A DNA stretch of 21,990 nt, from assembly GCA_003242315.1 (NCBI GenBank), contig QGUY01000028.1:1-21990 (forward strand), in the 5' to 3' direction. This document shows, piece by piece, positions 7,429 through 14,916 of this stretch (position 1 is its first letter; every line of letters starts with the position of its first letter). Below the pieces are notes generated by a model. It saw nothing but the letters and a program-made list of their open reading frames with translations. It ran no database searches and was not told the DNA's origin. The DNA is from Bacteroidota bacterium. Lineage in GTDB: Bacteria > Bacteroidota > Bacteroidia > Cytophagales > Cyclobacteriaceae. A program made the position numbers and the translations under genes.

Positions 7429-8029
7429 CCACAGTCCATTCACCTTGTGCGCGATGCTCCTGACATTTGCGTGTCTCGCGTTCTCCTGTCAGCGTACCTA
7501 TGTGCCGAAGCCCATTGGTTACAATCGACTTGATCTTCCTGAACCTGCCTATCACGGCATGCCCGATACCCTGCCCTATTGGTTCGAATACTCAAAGCAT
7601 GCGAAGATCCTCAAGGATACATCATACATCAGTGATCCAGAATGGATTGAAGTGTACTATCCGCTGATGAAGGCGACGGTGCACATCACCTACAAGCCCG
7701 TGAAGAACAACCTGGAACTGCTGAAGGAGTATGTGGATGATTCTTACCGGCTCACATCGAAGCACCAGATCAAAGCATACGCAATCGACGAAGTTTTGGT
7801 AAGCACACCTTCCGGGAAAACCGCCATCATCGAGGAAATTGAAGGCGAGGTGCCCAGCCAGTTCCAATTCACAGTAACAGACTCTACACGACATTTCCTC
7901 CGCGGCGCCCTCTATTTCAATACCAAAGTCCAGAACGATTCCCTGGCCCCCGCCATTGAGTATGTGAAAAAGGACATCATGCATATGATCAATACGCTGG
8001 AGTGGAGTACAGAGAGAAGAGGATCGTAG
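7409..8029 (+). CDS. gldD: gliding motility lipoprotein GldD
   Basis: Lipoprotein required for gliding and chitin use in Flavobacterium johnsoniae. The 206-residue protein has an N-terminal hydrophobic signal followed by the lipobox-like AFSC. The family signature then follows: YVPKPIGYNRLDLP, then DTLPYWFEYS and WIEVYYPLMKATVHITY. The first ATG (7409) lies inside gldE; a second ATG at 7415 is possible and would make no functional difference. The overlap with gldE and the gene order mutY-ssb-gldE-gldD strongly support the call. No downstream gene is coupled to it; the next gene has its own promoter. Confidence 0.93.
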   Translation: MNMKNLNHSPFTLCAMLLTFACLAFSCQRTYVPKPIGYNRLDLPEPAYHGMPDTLPYWFEYSKHAKILKDTSYISDPEWIEVYYPLMKATVHITYKPVKNNLELLKEYVDDSYRLTSKHQIKAYAIDEVLVSTPSGKTAIIEEIEGEVPSQFQFTVTDSTRHFLRGALYFNTKVQNDSLAPAIEYVKKDIMHMINTLEWSTERRGS

Positions 8030-8039
8030 TGTCTATTTG

Positions 8040-8092
8040 ACGAAAGGTTTGGTCCGCATTGGACGAATGAATAAATTTTGAGAACCTTTCGT
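8040..8092. repeat. 10-bp inverted repeat bracketing a promoter
   Basis: ACGAAAGGTT (8040-8049) and its exact reverse complement AACCTTTCGT (8083-8092) are 33 nt apart. They enclose the predicted -33 and -7 boxes of the NIPSNAP-domain gene. It could be a split operator, or a long-loop hairpin ending the gldD transcript; no U tract follows it. Confidence 0.55.
8048..8080 (+). promoter_or_regulatory. promoter of the NIPSNAP-domain gene
   Basis: TTTG (8048-8051) and a -7-like AAATTTTG at 8073-8080 (one mismatch to TAnnTTTG) are 21 nt apart. That is within the usual Bacteroidota range. Transcription would start near 8087, about 20 nt before the ATG. Confidence 0.5.
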
Positions 8093-8107
8093 TGAAACAC
8101 TTCATTC

Positions 8108-8857
8108 ATGAAATACAAACTCGTCGCCCTGGCTGTTATCGTCGCTGGCAGCCTTAAGTTTTCTTTCGCGCAATCGTCCAATCGTCAGATTTATGAGCTA
8201 AGGGTATACGAACTTACGATGGGCTCACTTCGCCATATTGAAGACTACCTGGGCAAGGCGCTGATTCCAGCACTCAACCGCAATGGCGTGTCGAATGTTG
8301 GCGTCTTTCGCGAATCAGGTAAGAGTGAACCACCGAAAATCTATGTGCTCATCCCCTACGCATCCATAAGTGACTACGGGCGGGTGCGGGAGGCGTTGAG
8401 CCGTGATGATACGTATCGCAAAGACAGCGAGGCATACAACAAGCTTCCCAACGCTGTTTACTTCCGGTACAAGACTTCACTCCTTGAAGCGTTCGCTGGT
8501 CTGCCCTCTCTCGTTGTTCCGTCCGGGGGCGACCGCATCTTTGAACTGAGAATTTACGAAGGATACAGCGACGACGCTGTGACGCGCAAGGTCAGGATGT
8601 TCAATGAAGGGGAAATCGAAATCTTCCGGAAGACGGGCCTAAACGCGGTGTTCTTTGGTGAAACAATTTCCGGCCCTGATATGCCATGTCTTCAATACAT
8701 GCTCGTCTTCCGCGATATGGAGGAACGCGATAAAAACTGGCAGGCATTCATCGCACATCCTGATTGGGCGGCAATGTCGAAAGATCCCCAATACGCGAAC
8801 ACGGTTTCGAAGATCATCAGAGTGTTTCTCGAACCCATGCCGATCTCACAGATCTGA
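8108..8857 (+). CDS. exported tandem NIPSNAP-domain protein
   Basis: 249 residues with a Sec signal peptide (about 1-21, ending SFAQ) followed by two NIPSNAP-family domains. The first begins QIYELRVYEL (about residue 27) and the second IFELRIYEG (about residue 145). The NIPSNAP fold belongs to the dimeric alpha/beta-barrel group, so two copies in one chain could form one intramolecular barrel. The exact activity is unknown; no catalytic residues can be named. Such secreted copies are common in Bacteroidota, and periplasmic location is inferred from the signal. The gene converges on the DUF3500 gene with only 3 nt between the stop codons. Confidence 0.88.
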   Translation: MKYKLVALAVIVAGSLKFSFAQSSNRQIYELRVYELTMGSLRHIEDYLGKALIPALNRNGVSNVGVFRESGKSEPPKIYVLIPYASISDYGRVREALSRDDTYRKDSEAYNKLPNAVYFRYKTSLLEAFAGLPSLVVPSGGDRIFELRIYEGYSDDAVTRKVRMFNEGEIEIFRKTGLNAVFFGETISGPDMPCLQYMLVFRDMEERDKNWQAFIAHPDWAAMSKDPQYANTVSKIIRVFLEPMPISQI

Positions 8858-8860
8858 GAC

Positions 8861-9880
8861 TCACTTGTTGTTGTGATCGCGGGCGTAATGTTCCTTAAGA
8901 ATATCGTACGCGAAATCGTCTGTCAGATCGCGAACAGCAGTATGTATGTGGTTGGCGTTGTTTTGCGTGTTGTCAAATTCGATCAGAAGCATCGGACCCT
9001 GTATGCGATAGTAATGTCCGGCACCCGGTTGCAGGCTTCCCGCCCATGCGAAATACAGGTTTTCGATACCAGCATCCTGAATTTTTTTCATCAGACGGTT
9101 TGAAAATCCAAAAGCGTAGTTTCTTACATAGACATCCAGCAAGCTCAACAACATCTTTTGCTGTGCCGACGTCATTTCGCGATAGGAAAGACCTTTCGGT
9201 TCAAGTGGGGTAGCTTCTCGTTCGCCAAGCGTAAACATTTCGTACGGCGCCGTGTCGGAAAACTTCGCAACCTTAAGCTGAGCGGCTGTTAATGAATTCA
9301 CAAGCTGAAAACCGAGGTCACTCTCCAGTTTGAGGATCTGTTTTCCTGTCTGCGGTCCGCGGGGTACGGTGGCCGGATTCGATCCAAACCCCGAAGGCGT
9401 AGATGACACCAATGTGCCGTCGATTGAAAAGAAGTTGAGGGCGACGTGGTGCCCCTCAAGACGCCAGCCCCACGGCCCCTTCGATGACGGCGTTCCGAAG
9501 ATGCTGACGTAATAGTTTTCGGGATCACGATATGTATCGTTTGGCCCCCGTCCTTCCAATTCGCGCAGAATGTTTTCGTGCGCCATGATTTCGGTAGCCT
9601 TTGTATAACCCTGCTGACTGAGCGAGGCCCGCAAAAGATTGAGGGCAGCCTCGCGCTGTTTTGGGTTCAGTTGCTTGAAGGGAATGCCCTTTCTCGCCCT
9701 GGGGACGAAGGTCCAGTCCGTCCGTTCGTCGGTATCGACGGGGAAAGTCGCCTTTTCGAGTTGTTCCGCGGTGAGCAGCGCCATAAATGCCTTCGCTGTC
9801 TCCGCGAGGTCCTGGCCCGCACCCGGAAGACATATACCAATGGTCAGCGCGAACAAAAGCCCGCAGGTTATTCGTTTCAT
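8861..9880 (-). CDS. exported DUF3500 family protein
   Basis: 339 residues from the ATG at 9880. It begins with a clear signal peptide (MKRITCGLLFALTIGICLPG, cleavage near AGQ), followed by a DUF3500-type domain over the rest of the chain. Recognisable features are the DWTFVPRARKGIPFKQL segment, WGWRLEGHHVALNFF, the YFAWAGSLQPGAGHYYRIQGP stretch and the His-rich NNANHIHTAVRDL near the C-terminus. The family has no established biochemical role that I can state; an export or periplasmic location is inferred from the signal. The frame stays open upstream to 10018, but that part would precede the signal peptide and overlap the divergent gene, so it is rejected. A TATCTTTA box lies 25-32 nt upstream of the ATG. 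Confidence 0.87.
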   Translation of the reverse strand: MKRITCGLLFALTIGICLPGAGQDLAETAKAFMALLTAEQLEKATFPVDTDERTDWTFVPRARKGIPFKQLNPKQREAALNLLRASLSQQGYTKATEIMAHENILRELEGRGPNDTYRDPENYYVSIFGTPSSKGPWGWRLEGHHVALNFFSIDGTLVSSTPSGFGSNPATVPRGPQTGKQILKLESDLGFQLVNSLTAAQLKVAKFSDTAPYEMFTLGEREATPLEPKGLSYREMTSAQQKMLLSLLDVYVRNYAFGFSNRLMKKIQDAGIENLYFAWAGSLQPGAGHYYRIQGPMLLIEFDNTQNNANHIHTAVRDLTDDFAYDILKEHYARDHNNK

Positions 9881-9904
9881 AGGCGTATGTTGCAGATGAG
9901 TTAC

Positions 9905-9912
9905 TAAAGATA
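9905..9912 (-). promoter_or_regulatory. possible -7 element for the DUF3500 gene
   Basis: The minus strand reads TATCTTTA, seven of eight positions of TAnnTTTG. It lies 25 nt before the chosen ATG at 9880. No clear -33 element was found. Confidence 0.35.
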
Positions 9913-10026
9913 GACCCTTTTTCGCTACCGGGGTATTATTGTACGGAAACGGTTGCATACGTATACAAGTCGTATTTTTAGGCCAACGATCCCCGAGTTG
10001 CCCCGGAAATACGAACACACTGAGTG

Positions 10027-10995
10027 ATGAAAATGTATGATGTCATAATAATCGGAGCGGGGCCCATTGGTCTTGCGTGCGGAATAGAAGCCAAAAAGGC
10101 TGGGCTGGATTACCTCATCCTGGAAAAAGGATGCCTGGTCAACTCCCTGTATAACTATCCGCTCAACATGATGTTCTTCTCTACTTCGGAGCGGCTCGAG
10201 ATCGGGAATGTGCCATTTATTTCGCACCAGCCAAAGCCGAACCGTTTTGAAGCGCTGGAATACTACCGACGTGTTTGCTCCTCGTGGGAACTTAACGTCC
10301 GGCTTTACGAACGCGTTGATACAGTAAGGAAAGTTGGCGATACTTTCGAAATAGAAACGATCAAAGGAAAGTACCACACGCGCGCGGTGGTTCTTGCGTT
10401 GGGATTTTACGACCTTCCTTTCCTGCTTAACGTTCCGGGTGAAGACCTCCCCAAGGTAAAACACTACTACGACGAGCCACATCCATATTACCTGCAGCGC
10501 GTTGTTGTCGTTGGCGCGGCTAATTCCGCTGTGGACGTTGCGCTGGAGACATACAGAAAAGGCGCTGACGTGACCATGGTCATCCGCGAGTCTGCAATCC
10601 GCGATACTGTCAAGTATTGGGTAAGGCCTGATATAGAAAATCGCATCAAGGAAGGATCGATTAAGGCGTACTTCAATTCAGAAGTGCTCAGAATAACGGA
10701 GGATGCCGTGATCATCCGCACTCCGCAAGGCGAGCTCACCATCGAAAATGACTTCGTGCTGGCGATGACTGGATATCAGCCGCCGTTTGAATTCATGGAA
10801 CGCTGCGGCATCCAGTTTCATGACGATGAATATCACACGCCGGTATACGACGAGTCAACGATGGAAACCAATGTTCCCGGACTCTACCTCGCGGGCGTCG
10901 TGTGCGGAGGTCTGAAAACCAACAAGTGGTTTATAGAAAATTCACGCGTTCACGCCGAGGTCATCATGAATAACCTCTCGCGAGTGCTTGCCTGA
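10027..10995 (+). CDS. ypdA: YpdA-type FAD/NAD(P)-dependent (bacillithiol) disulfide reductase
   Basis: Flavin reductase of the YpdA/Bdr family, which in Firmicutes reduces bacillithiol disulfide using NADPH. The 322 residues include an N-terminal FAD dinucleotide fold (DVIIIGAGPIGLACGIEA), a second nucleotide fold (VVVVGAANSAVDVALE, about residues 158-175), and a C-terminal FAD contact (NVPGLYLAGVVCGG). No CxxC redox motif like that of thioredoxin reductase is visible, as expected for YpdA. The family call rests on the long FFSTSERLEIGNVPF segment as well. The start could be GTG 10024, ATG 10027 or ATG 10033; the two ATGs differ by two residues. It diverges from the DUF3500 gene and converges on the fructosamine-kinase gene with 4 nt between stops. 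Use of bacillithiol by this organism is inference. Confidence 0.9.
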   Translation: MKMYDVIIIGAGPIGLACGIEAKKAGLDYLILEKGCLVNSLYNYPLNMMFFSTSERLEIGNVPFISHQPKPNRFEALEYYRRVCSSWELNVRLYERVDTVRKVGDTFEIETIKGKYHTRAVVLALGFYDLPFLLNVPGEDLPKVKHYYDEPHPYYLQRVVVVGAANSAVDVALETYRKGADVTMVIRESAIRDTVKYWVRPDIENRIKEGSIKAYFNSEVLRITEDAVIIRTPQGELTIENDFVLAMTGYQPPFEFMERCGIQFHDDEYHTPVYDESTMETNVPGLYLAGVVCGGLKTNKWFIENSRVHAEVIMNNLSRVLA

Positions 10996-10999
10996 GCAT

Positions 11000-11884
11000 T
11001 CAGACAAACCGACGGAGAATACTGCGAACCTCACCCAGATAGCCGCCACCGAAAAGGTTGACGTGTACGAGCAGTGGGTAAAGCTTGTAAATGTCGAGTC
11101 GTTCCTCAAGGCCTGGTTGCGTTGGAAACGCCTCTTCGTAAGCGTCGTAAAAACTCCGTTCAAATCCTCCGAACAGTTCCGTCATGGCAAGGTCGACTTC
11201 CCGATGACCATAGTAAACAGCCGGATCGATAAGGCACGGCTCACCTGAGTCGTCGACGATAACATTGCCACTCCACAAATCGCCGTGAACAAGCGACGGC
11301 TTCTCCACGCAAAGAATGTCCGGAAGCTTCCGATAGAGTATCTCAAATTGAGTGACTACGTCCTTGCCAATTCTTCCCGCATCGACACCGAATTTCAGTT
11401 GAGGTTCAAGACGTCGTTCGATAAAAAATGAAATCCATTCCCGAGCTGGCGTATTGTTCTGTGCTAGTGAACCGATGTAGTTGTTGTGATCCAGTCCGAA
11501 CTGATCCCACGACACGCTATGAAGCGCTGCCAGCTGCCTGCCCAGTGCTTGCCAGTAGTTGCGACTTCTTGCCGCTGGTGCAATGAATTCCATGAGAATG
11601 AACTGGTAGTCGTCACGCACGTCCGTACCAACGACGGCAGGAATCCGGATAGCATGTGCGTCGAACAACAGCGTGAGTCCTTTTGCTTCGGCATCGAACA
11701 TTCCCGGGAAGCGTCGTGCGTAATTCCATTTCAGAAAGTAACTACCGTGGCCGGTTTGAAGGCGCCCTCCGTTGTTGATGCATCCACCTCCTGTGGCAGT
11801 GAAGCGAAACGAACCCGATGCAATACCCTGGCTTTGCAGGGCTTCGTTAACGCCACGGACCACCGGTTCAGGAATGGAACTCAC
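11000..11884 (-). CDS. fructosamine kinase family protein
   Basis: Predicted small-molecule kinase of the fructosamine-3-kinase / ketosamine kinase family. Members phosphorylate sugar adducts on amines so that these fall apart, in the cytoplasm. The 294 residues carry the family's N-lobe (FRFTATGGGCINNGGRL, then the likely ATP-binding Lys in YFLKWN), the catalytic loop LVHGDLWSGN, and the metal-binding/family motif LIDPAVYYGHREVDLAM followed by ELFGGF. Length is normal for bacterial members. The start is GTG at 11884, overlapping the TonB-receptor stop in GTGA, so translation is likely coupled. That pairing suggests the imported ligand could be linked to the kinase substrate, which is inference. 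Alternative: another aminoglycoside-phosphotransferase-like kinase, but the family motifs are strong. Confidence 0.93.
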   Translation of the reverse strand: MSSIPEPVVRGVNEALQSQGIASGSFRFTATGGGCINNGGRLQTGHGSYFLKWNYARRFPGMFDAEAKGLTLLFDAHAIRIPAVVGTDVRDDYQFILMEFIAPAARSRNYWQALGRQLAALHSVSWDQFGLDHNNYIGSLAQNNTPAREWISFFIERRLEPQLKFGVDAGRIGKDVVTQFEILYRKLPDILCVEKPSLVHGDLWSGNVIVDDSGEPCLIDPAVYYGHREVDLAMTELFGGFERSFYDAYEEAFPTQPGLEERLDIYKLYPLLVHVNLFGGGYLGEVRSILRRFV

Positions 11885-13953
11885 TGTTGCCGCGGTGAGA
11901 AATTCAGGCTGCCCTTCACACCTGCAAAGATTGTCAGGGGAGGAGCGGGATTGTAAAAGCGATTGCCGAATGCGTTCAGGTCGTGACCCAGGCTATACGT
12001 TTCATCAAGAATATTCTCTGCGCCTGCGAAGACCTGAAGAGGGAAGTTGTTACCCGCACGAAAACGGTATTCAACCCTGGCGCCGAGCAATGTATAAGGA
12101 TCGGCAAATGCCGAGTTGGCGTCATTCAGCGGAATGCGGTCGGTATACGTGCAGTTGACATTGATCAGCCACGAGCGCCCTAAATCAGCAGTAATTCCGC
12201 CCACCAGGATGTTTGGCGCTACGCCAGTAAGTTTATTGCCGCTGTAATCGTTAACATCCTGGATATACTCGGAAAAACGATAGCGATTCAACGTGTAGGA
12301 TAGCCAGGGGGTTATGGAGACCTTGGTACCCATCGTAAGGGATTGCCAGCTGAGCGCGACTTCCATACCTCTTTGTGTTGTTTTTCCCGCGTTTACGAAA
12401 TAGTCAGCATCGTCGTCTGTACGACGGACAACGATAGTTTCGTCGAGTCGGAAATCGTAACCTACGATATCAAACATCAGACTGTTGTTCAACAGCCTGC
12501 CACGAACACCCAACTCGTAGTTCGTGCCTTCTTCCGGATTGATCTGGTCGTTGAACGTTGATGTGGAAGGATACAACTCTGCGACAGTGGGAGGCGAAAA
12601 TCCTTTGCTGACACTTGCATGAACAGATATGTTGTCGCTGATTTTTTTAAGTAGCGCGATGCGTGGAGAGAATACGGGATCGAAGTCCCTGTGCCGTGAG
12701 AACGGCGGAACGTCCGACAGGCGTTGGTAGCGCACATCGACAAGGTTTACACTCCCGCCTGCGGTGAGAAAGAAATCGTGAGGCAGGAAAAATTCGATCT
12801 GGGAAAAGACGAATGCTGCAGATGATACAATCTCATCATCGTTTTGAATGGCACCCGATTGTCCCTGATTGTTGTCGTACACTCCAATGGATGAGAAGCC
12901 GTGCTGGAACTCCGCCCCGAAGTCGAGCTTACCGCCGCGGAAGGCGAAGCTTGTGTTGGTTCTCCCGCCAATACTGAGCTCTCTCCGTCGCTCGTAATTG
13001 CGAATGGCGGAGTTATCAAACTGGGAAAATGATCCATAAACGCCAATGCTATTGGACCATCTTGAGTTCCACCGGTAATGATGGGAGACTCCGGAATAGA
13101 ACGTCTTGTTGAACACCGCAGCGTGTTGTTCGACAGCACCCGGATTTGGTCCAGCCGAAGGTCGCGCCTGCCTGGGATTCGCTTTAAACTCTGCTTCGGT
13201 AAGACCACCCGGCGTCTCGTAGGTAAGGTCTGAGTACACAACATTTAAGTCGACCGTCCGTGACGTCGAAGGTCTGAATGTTCCCAGTATCTGGATAGCA
13301 TCACGGCCCATTGCGGTTTGCTCGCGCCAGCCGTCGGAGTGCTGATGGGCGTAACGCACGGCAAGGTCAATGCCCTCCTGATTCGTGCGTGCTTCGCCGG
13401 TATAGCGCAGCGAACCGAAGCTTCCCACCGTAGCCGAAAAAAGGAGAGCACTTCCATCATCTTCAACAGGGGCTTCACTCTGCATCAGCAACACGCCTCC
13501 GGTACCCGCGCCGTAGAGACTTCCGCCGGGACCTTTGATGATTTCAGCGGCTTGCAGTGAACCGAAGTCGAGGAGGTTGATATAGGTGTTCCCTCCCGGA
13601 TCGGTGAAGGGCAGACCATTCCAATAGACCTTTACATTTCGGAGCCCGAAAGGTGAACGCAGCGTGCTGCCACGGACGGATAACCGGTAACTACCCGGTG
13701 ACCGTTCCTCCATTCTTACACCCGGTACGGCGTTGATCACCGGAAGCAGCGAGGCATTGTTAAAGCGCTCGAAGTCCGATTCAGTGATTACGCTCACGGA
13801 AGCGGGAACTTCAAGCAGTGCCCGCTCATGCTGATAAGCTCTTACGATCACAGGATTCAGCAGCAGCGAAGAGTCGTTCGAGGCGGATTGACCGTTCGCT
13901 GAGCAATACGCTCCGAGAAGGAGCAGCGACAGTGCCAACAGTTTCCCATTCAT
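11881..13953 (-). CDS. TonB-dependent outer-membrane receptor
   Basis: Gated outer-membrane transporter. The 690 residues have a signal peptide (about 1-22, ending SANGQ), a TonB-box-like stretch near NPVIVRA, a plug domain (about 45-155, with SVRGSTLRSPFGLRNVKVYWNG and IIKGPGGSLYGAGTGGVLLM), and a beta barrel to the C-terminus. It has no carboxypeptidase-like N-terminal extension and no SusD partner follows, so it resembles siderophore, metal or vitamin receptors (FecA/BtuB-like) rather than a SusC glycan importer. The chain ends NFSPRQQ rather than in the usual terminal aromatic residue. It is 170 nt downstream of sodC and overlaps the fructosamine-kinase gene at its stop. The ligand cannot be told from sequence. 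Confidence 0.94.
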   Translation of the reverse strand: MNGKLLALSLLLLGAYCSANGQSASNDSSLLLNPVIVRAYQHERALLEVPASVSVITESDFERFNNASLLPVINAVPGVRMEERSPGSYRLSVRGSTLRSPFGLRNVKVYWNGLPFTDPGGNTYINLLDFGSLQAAEIIKGPGGSLYGAGTGGVLLMQSEAPVEDDGSALLFSATVGSFGSLRYTGEARTNQEGIDLAVRYAHQHSDGWREQTAMGRDAIQILGTFRPSTSRTVDLNVVYSDLTYETPGGLTEAEFKANPRQARPSAGPNPGAVEQHAAVFNKTFYSGVSHHYRWNSRWSNSIGVYGSFSQFDNSAIRNYERRRELSIGGRTNTSFAFRGGKLDFGAEFQHGFSSIGVYDNNQGQSGAIQNDDEIVSSAAFVFSQIEFFLPHDFFLTAGGSVNLVDVRYQRLSDVPPFSRHRDFDPVFSPRIALLKKISDNISVHASVSKGFSPPTVAELYPSTSTFNDQINPEEGTNYELGVRGRLLNNSLMFDIVGYDFRLDETIVVRRTDDDADYFVNAGKTTQRGMEVALSWQSLTMGTKVSITPWLSYTLNRYRFSEYIQDVNDYSGNKLTGVAPNILVGGITADLGRSWLINVNCTYTDRIPLNDANSAFADPYTLLGARVEYRFRAGNNFPLQVFAGAENILDETYSLGHDLNAFGNRFYNPAPPLTIFAGVKGSLNFSPRQQ

Positions 13954-14022
13954 GGCAGGAAAGTACTAAGGAAATTGCGCACGTCACGCGGAAAATATTT
14001 GACAAGTGCGGAGTCCTTCTGT

Positions 14023-14041
14023 CCACAGGGAAAACCTGCGG
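14023..14041 (-). other. short hairpin in the TonB-receptor leader
   Basis: On the minus strand CCGCAGG and CCTGTGG (one G-U pair) enclose a 5-nt loop, TTTTC. It lies 70 nt upstream of the receptor ATG and downstream of the larger foldback at 14060-14114. It may be part of one structured leader. No known riboswitch class was recognised. Confidence 0.45.
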
Positions 14042-14059
14042 TAATACGTGGTGTGAGCG

Positions 14060-14114
14060 ACTCGGGAAAAGTTACGAGCGGAGGATCGGTTCTCCTCGTT
14101 GGATATTCCCGAGT
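14060..14114 (-). other. long nested foldback between sodC and the TonB receptor gene
   Basis: ACTCGGGAA (14060-14068) pairs with TTCCCGAGT (14106-14114) over 9 bp. Inside it ACGAG (14074-14078) pairs with CTCGT (14095-14099), and GAG (14081-14083) with CTC (14092-14094). It starts 10 nt after the sodC stop and has no U tract on the minus strand. A 3'-end stabiliser for sodC, an attenuator, or a leader element for the receptor are all possible. Confidence 0.6.
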
Positions 14115-14123
14115 GGGCAACGT

Positions 14124-14651
14124 TTATCCCTTCACGATAACCCCGCACCCCTCCCGTGCTCCTGCATTTCCTGCAGGCTGCGACACGAAGTCGTCAGGAT
14201 CGGCATGAATGATAACTGCCTTGCCAATGATGTCGGATGCCGTTCCTGTTCCGATGGTCCAGTCTTTGGCAACTATTTCCAGTGTACCGGTACCGTCTTC
14301 ACCCACTTCGAGGTTGTCAATGTCGCCGGCATGGAATTCGCCACCTTCCGAACGATTGCCATGGGGATGGTTCATAGGATTCCAGTGCGGGCCCGCGGAT
14401 GTTGCATCTGGCGCGCTGCAGTCGCCGTTCTCGTGCAGGTGCACAGCATGTGTACCCGGCTTAGCGCCCTGTACTTTCAGCGTCATCTTTACGCCATCGC
14501 TGGTTTCTTCAAAGATCGCCTCCCCGGTGAGGGTGCTTCCACTCGCACTCTGGATCTGGGCTGTTGCTGTATTCTTCTTTGTCGAGCAGGAAATGCTTGC
14601 GGCTGCAATGAAGGCCAAAGCGAGAAAGTAAATTTTCATGAACGCTTTCAT
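14124..14651 (-). CDS. sodC: lipoprotein Cu/Zn superoxide dismutase
   Basis: Converts superoxide to oxygen and hydrogen peroxide in the periplasm or at a membrane surface. From the ATG at 14651 the protein has 175 residues with a lipoprotein signal (hydrophobic segment then SISC, lipidated Cys22). Metal ligands are visible: AVHLHENGDC (H71, H73), GPHWNP (H89, probable bridging His), the HPHG region, EFHAGD, and AVIIHADPDDF (H149). The disulfide pair C78 and C169 and the active-site Arg in REGCG are present. The frame opens at 14678, but the ATG at 14651 gives a proper signal peptide. It is upstream of the TonB receptor in the same direction, 170 nt away, so co-transcription is possible. Confidence 0.95.
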   Translation of the reverse strand: MKAFMKIYFLALAFIAAASISCSTKKNTATAQIQSASGSTLTGEAIFEETSDGVKMTLKVQGAKPGTHAVHLHENGDCSAPDATSAGPHWNPMNHPHGNRSEGGEFHAGDIDNLEVGEDGTGTLEIVAKDWTIGTGTASDIIGKAVIIHADPDDFVSQPAGNAGAREGCGVIVKG

Positions 14652-14716
14652 AGTGAGTTGTTTTTTGGATTCCCGCATTTCGCGGTGTGATACATTAGAG
14701 GATCGAATTTATAACA

Positions 14717-14737
14717 AAACCGGAGAATATCCGGTTT
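14717..14737. promoter_or_regulatory. 8-bp inverted repeat in the divergent sodC region
   Basis: AAACCGGA (14717-14724) and TCCGGTTT (14730-14737) are separated by GAATA. It lies 66 nt upstream of the sodC ATG in the 265-nt gap before the YCII gene. The symmetry suggests a regulator-binding site; no regulator gene is nearby. The rest of this gap shows no further gene that I can support. Confidence 0.4.
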
Positions 14738-14916
14738 AAACTCTACTAATCCTGGGTGTCTGGCTTTCGGGCGTGTAAACCAATTTCCACGCTTATTCCA
14801 CAACGAATCGATACTTTCGTCTGCAGTACTGCCGGGTCAGTTGCTCAATTTTCCGTTTCAGAATGTTGATCGAAGAAAATCAGGCACTGTGTTATCAATT
14901 TGAGTAAGTTGGTGAA

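Noticed and set aside
9881..10018. N-terminal extension of the DUF3500 protein
   Set aside because: It would bury the signal peptide internally and overlap the promoter region of the divergent reductase gene.
13954..14123. Cobalamin or TPP riboswitch upstream of the TonB receptor
   Set aside because: Hairpins are present, but the conserved box sequences of these riboswitches were not found on the minus strand.
13818..14690. 290-codon plus-strand ORF across the start of the TonB receptor gene and sodC
   Set aside because: It is antisense to two well-supported genes, its translation is Cys/Arg-rich without any domain, and it spans a structured intergenic region.
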